A DNA stretch of 5,361 nucleotides, taken from Candidatus Aminicenantota bacterium. Lineage in GTDB: Bacteria > Acidobacteriota > B3-B38 > Guanabaribacteriales > B3-B38. The DNA lies in assembly GCA_029880275.1 (NCBI GenBank), contig JAOUOQ010000138.1, forward strand, positions 1 to 5,361, in the 5' to 3' direction. Numbering within the stretch: the stretch's first letter is position 1; the number at the start of each line of letters is the position of its first letter. This document shows, one piece after another, positions 1 to 5,361 of the stretch. The notes under the pieces are model-generated. The model made no database searches, was not told the DNA's origin, and worked only from the letters and a program-made list of their open reading frames with translations. The position numbers and the translations under genes were made by a program.

Positions 1-1
1 G

Positions 2-379
2 AACTGGGACTTCGCCTTTGGGCTCTGCTTCGATTATGGTCTGCATGAAAGATGGGTGACTTATGTGAATTTAGGCGGGGTCATTGTTGGTCAACCCGAT
101 ACCACGGCGGACATCAAGGTAAATAACTATTTCACCAGCATGCTCGCCCTGGAATACCTGGCCACCGAGAAGCTCTCTCTCATCCTTCAGCTCAATCATA
201 ACTCCTCCCTGTTTAACACCGACATACGCCGGGTTGACCAGGCGGGTATCCAGATTCTGGGGGGGATTAAATACGACTTCTCGCCTCGCTTCGGCATACA
301 GTTCGATATGGTAGAGGAACTGATAACCTATGTGGCTCCCGATGTGACCTTTAACTTCCTCCTTCATTATAATTTTTAA
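2..379 (+). CDS. DUF3187-like outer-membrane beta-barrel protein, C-terminal fragment
   Basis: The reading frame is open from the left edge (first full codon at 2) to a TAA at 377-379, giving 125 visible residues with the N-terminus outside the window. A GTG at 56 lies inside this frame and is not a credible start, since coding sequence of the same character (N-W-D-F-A-F-G-L ...) precedes it. The fragment alternates polar and hydrophobic/aromatic residues as transmembrane beta-strands do, and ends H-Y-N-F with a C-terminal Phe, the usual signal for outer-membrane assembly by the Bam machinery. The stretch running L-Q-L-N-H-N-S ... G-G-I-K-Y ... V-E-E-L ... A-P-D-V-T-F followed by the final strand resembles, from memory, the C-terminal half of the DUF3187 family, whose function is unknown. 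The gene converges on the FG-GAP gene that follows, so the two are not in one operon. The beta-barrel call is firm; the family assignment is likely but needs a profile search. Confidence 0.8.
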   Translation, partial: NWDFAFGLCFDYGLHERWVTYVNLGGVIVGQPDTTADIKVNNYFTSMLALEYLATEKLSLILQLNHNSSLFNTDIRRVDQAGIQILGGIKYDFSPRFGIQFDMVEELITYVAPDVTFNFLLHYNF

Positions 380-498
380 AAAGAGAACTTTCTCCTCGCT
401 GACCATATTTGCTTTTTTAAGAAAGCCCATGTATCTTGGGCGGTCTATTCGGCTCCGAAAGAGTACATCATATTATCAAGTAATCAGCGGATAGCACA
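380..498. other. Convergent intergenic gap
   Basis: These 119 bases separate the stop codons of the plus-strand barrel gene and the minus-strand FG-GAP gene. I see no open frame of interest and no RNA gene. The left part is AT-rich with a T-run at 413-418. The only notable structure is the small hairpin listed separately. Confidence 0.7.
419..441 (-). terminator. Possible intrinsic terminator of the FG-GAP gene
   Basis: Read on the minus strand, GCCCA (441-437) can pair with TGGGC (429-425) around a 7-nt loop, and the stem is followed directly by TTTCTT (424-419). It sits about 60 nt past the stop codon of the 816-residue protein. The stem is only five base pairs, though GC-rich, and the T-tract is interrupted by a C, so this is a weak candidate. 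On the plus strand no T-tract follows the stem, so it would not end transcription of the barrel gene. Confidence 0.35.
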
Positions 499-2949
499 TC
501 AGTAGTTGCTCTTGCCTAAGTGAACCTCGCCCTGAGCGTTAACCGCTCCGAAGGCTTTGAAGTTTTTGATAATGGTGCCATCGACTTTACACACATGGAC
601 CGAGGAACTCCCTCCCTCACCATGGGCGCAGAGTAACTCATCAACGCCATCGTTGTCTATATCAGCTGCGGTTATCTGCACATCACTGTTGGGGTTGCCG
701 CCAAGCACAAACACATCAAACTGGCTGATGAAGGTGCCATCCTTTTCAAACAGCCGGACCTTGTTTCCGCCGTTATAACCGGTGGCTAGGGCAATCTCCA
801 GGTCAGCGTCGGCATCAAAGTTGCCCACCGCCACATGCACCTCACCGCCAGGATTACCAGCAGAACCAAATGCTTTAAATGAGCGGATAAGGGTTCCATC
901 ATAGTTGAATATCTTCACCCACGAGTTGCCCCCCTCTCCCATACCGGCTACTATCTCGTCAATTCCGTCGGCGTTCTCTAGGTCACCTGCTGCCAGATGC
1001 ACCTCTCCCTGAGCATTGCTAACACCAAAAGCTTTGAAGCTGTTGATAGAGGTGCAAGTAGTTTCAAAGACCTTCACCCACGACTTTCCCCCTTCGCCAT
1101 GAGCTACGGCAATCTCGTTATCGCTCAGCTCGGCATCAAAGTTCCCTATGGCCAGATGGACTTCACCGTTGGTATTCGCTGCTCCGAAGGCTTTGAAGGA
1201 ACTGATGGCGGAGCCGTTGACCTCAAAGAGCTTAACCCTGGATTTTCCCCCCTCACCATGACCGGCGGCAATCTCATCCCGGCCGTCGGCATCCGTATCA
1301 GCCACTGCCAGATGCACCTCACCCTGGGAATTTGACGCTCCGAAGGCTTTGAAAGTGTTCCAGCTGTTTGTTAGCAGGCTGAACTCCTTTATCCAGCTTT
1401 TACCGCCCAGACCGTGAGCGGTGATAAAGGCACCGCCGCCTGAGATGAGAGAGGTCTCCCCGGCACCGGAGCGTGCACCGGGGTCAGCCCCAGTAGCACC
1501 GATGATGAGCTCGTCATATCCATCGCCGTTGACATCCCCGCTGGCCACAGCCACTCCAAGAAAATCCTCAGCATCAGCTCCGCAGACGGTGATGTCGGCT
1601 GGGGTGGTGCTCAAATCTATGGTGTAAGGCGGTGATGAGAAACTGGCACCGAAGATGACATAGGTCTCCCCGGCAAAGAAGCGCTCACCGGGCTCAGCCC
1701 CAATAGCACCGATAATGATGTCGTCATAGCCGTCCCCGTTGACATCCCCGTTGGCCACCGCATAGCCAGACTGATCATGAGCATCAGCCCCGCAGACGGT
1801 GATGTCGGCTGGTGTGTTGTTCAGGTCAATAGTTACGGGAGAAGATGGGCTGGAGCCGAATATGACATAGGTCTCCCCGGCATTGGAGAGTCCACCGGGG
1901 TCAGCCCAACGGGCACCGATGATGAAGTCGTCAAATCCATCCCCGTTGACATCCCCGCTGGCCACCGCCCAGCCAGACCAAACATCAGCAGCAGCCCCGC
2001 AGACGGTGATGTCGGCCTGGTCAGTGCTCAAATCTATAGTATAAGGTGGAGATGATAAGCTGGCGCCGAAGATGACATAGGTCTCCCCGGCATATAAGCG
2101 TTCACCGGGGGAGGCCCAAATGGCACCGATGATAACATCATCGTATCCGTCACCGTTGATATCCCCGCTGGCCACCGCCCAGCCAGACTGATCATCATCA
2201 GCAGCACCGCAGACGGTGATGTCGGCTGACTCTTTGCTAAGGTCGATAGTTGTGGGAGATGCGAAGCTCTTGCCGAAGATGACATAGGTCTCCCCGGCAG
2301 TAGTGCGCCCACCGGGGTCAGCCCCATAGGCACCGACGATGATGTCGTCATATCCATCGCCGTTTACATCCCCGCTGGCCACCGCACAGCCAGAATGATC
2401 CCAATAAGCAGCCCCGCAGACGGTGATGTCGGCTTGGGTTTTCAGGTCCACAGTTGAAGGTAGTGAGCCGGAGCCGAAGATGACATAGGTCTCCCCGGCA
2501 GCGTCACGGTAACCGGGTTCAGCACAATAGGCACCGATGATGATATCATCATACCCATCGCCGTTCACATCCCCGCTGGCCGCCGCACAGCCAGACTCAT
2601 CATAAGCAGCAGCCCCGCAGACGGTGATGTCGGCTGACTCTGTGCTGAGGTCGATAGTTGATGGTGGCGAGCTGGAGCCGAAGATGACATAGGTCTCCCC
2701 GGCCCAATCACGTGACGGGTCACCGGAGTCAGCCCAATAAGCACCGATGATCAGATCTTCAAATCCATCGTTGTTCACATCCCCGCTGGCCACCCTCCAG
2801 CCAGACTGGTCATCAGCAGCCTTTCCCAGCACCCGCATATCACCCCACAGCTTATCCAGGTCAATCACCCGCTGCCCAAAAAGTGTCCCTGATGCGGTAA
2901 GGATGAATACCAGAAAAACGGAAACGATAAAACCATTCCGCCTTGCCAT
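499..2949 (-). CDS. Exported double-propeller protein: seven FG-GAP repeats plus six FKAFG-type repeats
   Basis: This is a complete 816-residue protein. The ATG at 2949 is supported by a strong ribosome-binding site 7 nt upstream and by the signal peptide it creates: basic residues at 3-4, a hydrophobic core at about 8-20, cleavage probably between 20 and 26, and no lipobox Cys. Residues about 43-505 hold seven FG-GAP blades, each with a calcium-loop motif of the D-V-N-G-D-G-Y-D-D type; the first Asp of each is at 57, 127, 194, 263, 333, 402 and 472. Each of the first six blades continues to A-G-E-T-Y-V-I-F-G; the seventh ends in a variant, G-E-T-S-L-I-S-G. Seven blades is the integrin-alpha propeller count. 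Residues 506-816 hold six units of about 52 residues with G-E-G-G-K-S-W-V-K, F-K-A-F-G and G-E-V-H-L, related in style to VCBS/FG-GAP-like repeats. There is no catalytic motif, C-terminal sorting signal or membrane anchor. A surface or periplasmic binding role is inferred from fold only. The next gene upstream on the same strand is a paralogue, 623 bp away. Confidence 0.9.
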   Translation of the reverse strand: MARRNGFIVSVFLVFILTASGTLFGQRVIDLDKLWGDMRVLGKAADDQSGWRVASGDVNNDGFEDLIIGAYWADSGDPSRDWAGETYVIFGSSSPPSTIDLSTESADITVCGAAAYDESGCAAASGDVNGDGYDDIIIGAYCAEPGYRDAAGETYVIFGSGSLPSTVDLKTQADITVCGAAYWDHSGCAVASGDVNGDGYDDIIVGAYGADPGGRTTAGETYVIFGKSFASPTTIDLSKESADITVCGAADDDQSGWAVASGDINGDGYDDVIIGAIWASPGERLYAGETYVIFGASLSSPPYTIDLSTDQADITVCGAAADVWSGWAVASGDVNGDGFDDFIIGARWADPGGLSNAGETYVIFGSSPSSPVTIDLNNTPADITVCGADAHDQSGYAVANGDVNGDGYDDIIIGAIGAEPGERFFAGETYVIFGASFSSPPYTIDLSTTPADITVCGADAEDFLGVAVASGDVNGDGYDELIIGATGADPGARSGAGETSLISGGGAFITAHGLGGKSWIKEFSLLTNSWNTFKAFGASNSQGEVHLAVADTDADGRDEIAAGHGEGGKSRVKLFEVNGSAISSFKAFGAANTNGEVHLAIGNFDAELSDNEIAVAHGEGGKSWVKVFETTCTSINSFKAFGVSNAQGEVHLAAGDLENADGIDEIVAGMGEGGNSWVKIFNYDGTLIRSFKAFGSAGNPGGEVHVAVGNFDADADLEIALATGYNGGNKVRLFEKDGTFISQFDVFVLGGNPNSDVQITAADIDNDGVDELLCAHGEGGSSSVHVCKVDGTIIKNFKAFGAVNAQGEVHLGKSNY
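502..1434 (-). repeat. Six-unit repeat module of about 156-bp units (second module of the complete FG-GAP gene)
   Basis: This DNA encodes residues 506-816. The F-x-x-F-G landmark recurs at residues 533, 585, 638, 691, 744 (variant F-D-V-F-V) and 797, a spacing of 52-53 residues. Most units carry an acidic D-x-D-A-D-G or D-I-D-N-D-G loop, but the second and fourth are degenerate (D-A-E-L-S-D and D-A-D-A-D). The module begins mid-unit with A-H-G-L-G-G and ends mid-unit with G-E-V-H-L, as expected if the first and last strands together complete one blade. Confidence 0.8.
1435..2823 (-). repeat. Seven-unit FG-GAP repeat array of about 207-bp units
   Basis: This DNA encodes residues 43-505. The words for A-G-E-T-Y-V-I-F-G and for A-D-I-T-V-C-G-A recur almost unchanged at the DNA level, for example the plus-strand string GATGACATAGGTCTCCCCGG in most units. 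Unit spacing is 67-70 codons. Blades 4 and 6 share extra identity (P-G-E-R, then S-S-P-P-Y-T-I-D-L), suggesting that a two-blade block was duplicated inside the array. Confidence 0.85.
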
Positions 2950-2956
2950 TTTGGCT

Positions 2957-2964
2957 ACCTCCTT
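2957..2964 (-). promoter_or_regulatory. Ribosome-binding site of the 816-residue FG-GAP protein
   Basis: On the minus strand this reads AAGGAGGT, a near-perfect Shine-Dalgarno sequence, with 7 nt between it and the ATG at 2949. It fixes the start codon. A small stem (AGGTT at 2987-2983 read on the minus strand, AACCT at 2979-2975, 3-nt loop) lies about 10 nt upstream of it but does not cover the site. Confidence 0.85.
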
Positions 2965-3178
2965 TTTTTAAAGTAGGTTAAAAACCTCTCCCACCACCGA
3001 GGTGAGGAGAATAAGCCACCATGCTTTTTTATCTGGGAGAAAAAATCCACCTCCGACTTCTCCATCCTTCACAAATCTAATGGAAGAGTATAACTATTAT
3101 CCAGTAATGCTGAGAATTAAACACTTTTTAGTAACCTGTGATTACGCTTGCTCTTTACACCTTTTTGAGACACTGAAA

Positions 3179-3208
3179 AAAATAGCATATCACCCAAGGG
3201 ATTGTCAA
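3179..3208 (-). promoter_or_regulatory. Candidate sigma70-type promoter for the complete FG-GAP gene
   Basis: On the minus strand a consensus TTGACA (3208-3203) is followed after an 18-bp spacer by TATTTT (3184-3179). A TG one base upstream of the -10 hexamer makes an extended -10. Transcription would start near 3172, leaving a leader of roughly 220 nt before the ATG at 2949. The -35 is perfect and the -10 is moderate. This is a prediction by eye and the organism's promoter rules are unknown. Confidence 0.45.
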
Positions 3209-3572
3209 TAAAAAGTTGTATCAAATTGCATCTCTGCTCATGAATGCCGGCTGAGATTTCCCATGTCCTTTAAGAGAAAAGGCAACTTGAGCTCCTGCAC
3301 GCCTCCAGAATATTTTCTACCCTCAGGCTAACAAGACCTGCAATACATCACAAATGGATACGAAAAAAATAATATCTTATCAAGGCTCCCCTGCCCAGTT
3401 TTGTCCACAGAGCTTGAGAATAGAAAGGGGTGAGAAACTTATGTTAATTTTCTGATAGTCTTCCGGGAGAAGGATGTAAAATTCCTGCTGCAAACCTTAT
3501 TAGCAGATTAGGATGTCGTCCAGCCCGCCGCTGCCCTGGAGCTATCTCTTAGCCATACTAATAATAGTTCTC

Positions 3573-5360
3573 TCAGTAGTTGCTTCTGCCTAAGTGCACC
3601 TCGCCCTCAGCGTTTATTCCACCGAAGGCTTTGAAGTTTTTGATAATGGTGCCATCGACTTTACACACATGGACTGAGGAACTCCCCTCTTCACCATGGG
3701 CGCAGAGTATCTCATCAACGCCATCGTTGTCTATGTCAGCGGAGGCTATGTGCACATCGCCGTTGGGGTTGCCGCCAAGCATAAACACATCAAATTGGCT
3801 GATGAAGGTGCCGTCCTTTTCAAACAGCTTAACCAGGTTGTTTCCATTATATCCGGTGGCTGCGGCGATCTCTAAATCAGCGTCGGCATCAAAGTTGCCC
3901 ACCACCAGATGCACCTCACCGCCGATGTTCGCCGCTCCAAAGGCTTTGAACGAGCGGATGAGGGTTCCCTCATGGCTGAATATTTTCACCCAGGAGTTGC
4001 CCCCCTCTCCCATACCGGCGATTATCTCGCTAATTCCATCGGCGTTCTCCAGGTCACCGGCTGCCAGATGAACCTCACCCTGGGCATTAGCAGTACCAAA
4101 GGCTCTGAAGATTCTAATGAAGGTGCCATCTGCTTTGAAGAGCTTGACCCACGACTGCCCCCCTTCACCCTGGGCTATGGCTATCTCTGTGTCGGAGGGG
4201 TCAGCATCAAAATTCCCAATGGCCAGATGGAGTTCACCGTTGGTATTTGCTCCTCCGAAGGCTTTGAAGGTGCTGATGAGGGAGCCGTCCACCTCAAAGA
4301 ACTTCACCCAGGACTTTCCGCCCTCACCCTGACCGGCGGCAATCTCATCCAGGCTGTCGGCATCAATATCGCCAACCGCCAGATGAACTTCACCCTGGCT
4401 GTTCACCGCTCCGAAGGCTTTGAAGCTATTCAAGCCATTTGCCAGCAGGCTGAACTCCTTTATCCAGCTTTTGCCGCCCAGACCGTGAGCGCTGATAAAG
4501 GCACCGCCGCCTGAGATAAGATAGGTCTCCCCGGCATCAGTGCGCCCACCGGGGTCAGCATTTTTGACACCGATGATGATGTCGTCATATCCATCGCCGT
4601 TCACATCACCGCTGGCCACCGCAGAACCTAACACATCAAGCACATCATCCCCCCAGATGGTGATGTCGGCTGGTGTGGTGCTCAGGTCAATAGTTGTTGG
4701 TGATGAGAAAATCTTGCCGAATATAACATAGGTTTCCCCGGCTCCGTTACGTGCAGTGGTACTAGGGTCAGCATGATAGGCACCGATGATTATGTCGTTA
4801 TATCCGTCACCGTTGACATCCCCGCTGGCCACCGCAGAGCCAGACGCATCCGCTAAATCATCCCCGTCGACGGTGATGTCGGCTGGTGTGGTGCTTAGGT
4901 CAATAGTTACGGGAGAAGATGGGCTGTAGCCGAAGATGACATAGGTCTCCCCGGCACCGTGGCGCCCACCGGGGCCAGCAGAAAAGGCACCGATGATAAT
5001 TTCATCTCTTCCATCGGCGTTTACATCCCCGCTGGCCACCGCATAGCCAGACCAATCGCCAGCAACAGCCCCGCAGACGGTGATATCGGCTGGTGTGGTG
5101 CTCAGGTCAATAGTTACGGGAGAAGATGGGCTGTAGCCGAAGATAACATAAGTCTCCCCGGCCAAGCCGCGTCCACCGGGGTCAGCCAATGGAGCACCGA
5201 TGATGATGTCGTCATATCCGTCATTGTTAACATCTCCGCTGGCCAACACAGAGCCAGAATAATCCTCAGTAGCAGCTCCGCAGACGGTTATGTCGGCTGG
5301 TGTGGTGCTCAGGTCAATAGTTACGGGAGAAGATGGGCTGGAGCCGAATATAACATAAGT
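3573..5360 (-). CDS. Paralogous FG-GAP double-propeller protein, N-terminus beyond the window
   Basis: The frame runs from the right edge (first full codon at 5360) to a TGA at 3575-3573, giving 595 visible residues. A GTG at 5249 is internal and not the start: the 37 codons before it read T-Y-V-I-F-G and onward as normal FG-GAP sequence. Visible residues 1-283 hold four full calcium-loop motifs (first Asp at 43, 112, 181 and 252) plus the tail of an earlier blade. The remaining 312 residues are the same six-unit F-K-A-F-G module as in the downstream gene, ending G-E-V-H-L-G-R-S-N-Y against G-E-V-H-L-G-K-S-N-Y. The last 77 residues match the neighbour at 66 positions. If it also has seven blades, about 220 residues including a signal peptide lie beyond the edge. 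The blade with its motif at 181 has a small insertion (D-P-S-T-T-A-R-N-G-A). Role unknown; exported binding protein by inference from the paralogue. Confidence 0.88.
   Translation of the reverse strand, partial: TYVIFGSSPSSPVTIDLSTTPADITVCGAATEDYSGSVLASGDVNNDGYDDIIIGAPLADPGGRGLAGETYVIFGYSPSSPVTIDLSTTPADITVCGAVAGDWSGYAVASGDVNADGRDEIIIGAFSAGPGGRHGAGETYVIFGYSPSSPVTIDLSTTPADITVDGDDLADASGSAVASGDVNGDGYNDIIIGAYHADPSTTARNGAGETYVIFGKIFSSPTTIDLSTTPADITIWGDDVLDVLGSAVASGDVNGDGYDDIIIGVKNADPGGRTDAGETYLISGGGAFISAHGLGGKSWIKEFSLLANGLNSFKAFGAVNSQGEVHLAVGDIDADSLDEIAAGQGEGGKSWVKFFEVDGSLISTFKAFGGANTNGELHLAIGNFDADPSDTEIAIAQGEGGQSWVKLFKADGTFIRIFRAFGTANAQGEVHLAAGDLENADGISEIIAGMGEGGNSWVKIFSHEGTLIRSFKAFGAANIGGEVHLVVGNFDADADLEIAAATGYNGNNLVKLFEKDGTFISQFDVFMLGGNPNGDVHIASADIDNDGVDEILCAHGEEGSSSVHVCKVDGTIIKNFKAFGGINAEGEVHLGRSNY
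3576..4511 (-). repeat. Six-unit repeat module of about 156-bp units in the second paralogue
   Basis: This DNA encodes the last 312 residues of the partial paralogue. The units carry G-E-G-G-K-S-W-V-K, F-K-A-F-G or a variant, and G-E-V-H-L, in the same order and with the same degenerate units as in the downstream gene, so the module is collinear between the two genes. DNA identity is highest in the last unit and a half and at the start of the module. Confidence 0.8.
4512..5360 (-). repeat. FG-GAP repeat array of about 207-bp units, cut by the window edge
   Basis: Four complete units and the tail of a fifth are visible. The block encoding S-P-S-S-P-V-T-I-D-L-S-T-T-P-A-D-I-T-V occurs three times in a row (plus-strand copies near 4890-4930, 5094-5134 and 5298-5342) with almost no base changes, which points to recent duplication or conversion within the array. 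Confidence 0.85.
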
Positions 5361-5361
5361 C

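Larger units (their letters stand above)
2950..3572. other. Long intergenic region between the two FG-GAP paralogues
   Basis: These 623 bases are AT-richer than the flanking genes and carry stop codons in all frames at ordinary density. The longest frame, about 69 codons on the plus strand from a GTG at 3002, has no ribosome-binding site and no recognisable sequence. The right half (about 3240-3572) should hold the 3' end of the upstream gene's transcript; I found only short imperfect hairpins there and no convincing terminator. The left half holds a candidate promoter and leader for the downstream gene. I looked for common riboswitch landmarks: a CTGAGA at 3251-3256 on the plus strand lacks the remaining thiamine-box sequence, and no other landmark was seen. 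Confidence 0.7.

Noticed and set aside
71..430. Open frame of 119 codons on the minus strand across the barrel gene
   Set aside because: It is antisense to a frame with clear outer-membrane barrel character and a typical C-terminal Phe; the minus-strand peptide shows nothing recognisable.
1435..2823. Regularly spaced identical words that could suggest a CRISPR-like array
   Set aside because: The spacing (about 207 bp) and open frame fit protein-coding FG-GAP blades; the repeated words encode conserved strand and linker residues.
3002..3211. Open frame of 69 codons on the plus strand within the intergenic region
   Set aside because: It starts at a GTG with no ribosome-binding site, overlaps the likely promoter and leader of the minus-strand gene, and its product shows no domain, signal peptide or recognisable motif.
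3251..3256. CTGAGA on the plus strand, a thiamine-box-like word
   Set aside because: The rest of the thiamine pyrophosphate riboswitch (the ACCC and TGATCTGG-type segments) is absent downstream and no gene follows on that strand.
3478..3506. Possible terminator after the partial paralogue: AGCAG/CTGCT arms followed by AATTTT on the minus strand
   Set aside because: The stem is five base pairs with a 12-nt loop and two bases between stem and a short T-run. This is too weak to call.
3580..4071. Open frame of 163 codons on the plus strand opposite the 3' end of the partial paralogue
   Set aside because: Another antisense shadow of the repeats: it overlaps real coding sequence throughout, and near-equal frames recur opposite the matching part of the other gene (557-778).
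3909..4514. Long open frame of 201 codons on the plus strand
   Set aside because: It is antisense to the paralogue's repeat module. Repetitive coding DNA with strong codon bias keeps the opposite frames open, and the same kind of frame appears opposite the other gene. The peptide just echoes the repeat and has no family likeness.

Overview
This window carries three protein-coding genes, two of them cut by the window edges. It contains no RNA gene, mobile element or CRISPR array that I can support. The left edge holds the 3' end of a plus-strand gene for a beta-barrel outer-membrane protein ending in Phe. That, together with the signal peptide on its neighbour, points to a Gram-negative (diderm) bacterium. 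By eye, base composition is moderate (near half GC). I cannot name a phylum; the combination of a DUF3187-like barrel with large FG-GAP proteins would suit uncultured Desulfobacterota/Nitrospirota-type lineages, but that is a guess.

Layout: (1) 2-379, plus strand, DUF3187-like barrel C-terminus. (2) 380-498, a short convergent intergenic gap with a weak hairpin that could terminate the minus-strand gene. (3) 499-2949, minus strand, a complete 816-residue exported protein with two repeat modules: seven integrin-type FG-GAP blades of about 69 residues, then six units of a different repeat of about 52 residues (G-E-G-G-K-S-W-V-K ... F-K-A-F-G ... G-E-V-H-L). (4) 2950-3572, a 623-bp gap that appears non-coding, with a good ribosome-binding site and a plausible sigma70-type promoter on the minus strand. 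(5) 3573-5360, minus strand, a second protein of the same two-module design, open through the right edge and so lacking its N-terminus.

The two minus-strand genes are tandem paralogues. Their junction between modules and their C-termini match closely in both protein and DNA (a 53-nt perfect match near the 3' ends). The middle propeller blades do not match in order: the linker types that follow individual blades reappear at different ordinal positions in the two genes, and a 43-nt perfect match joins non-equivalent blades. The most interesting reading is a family of exported double-propeller proteins with fixed ends and a shuffled or converted middle. Their function is not shown by the sequence; surface binding or adhesion is an inference from the integrin-like fold only.
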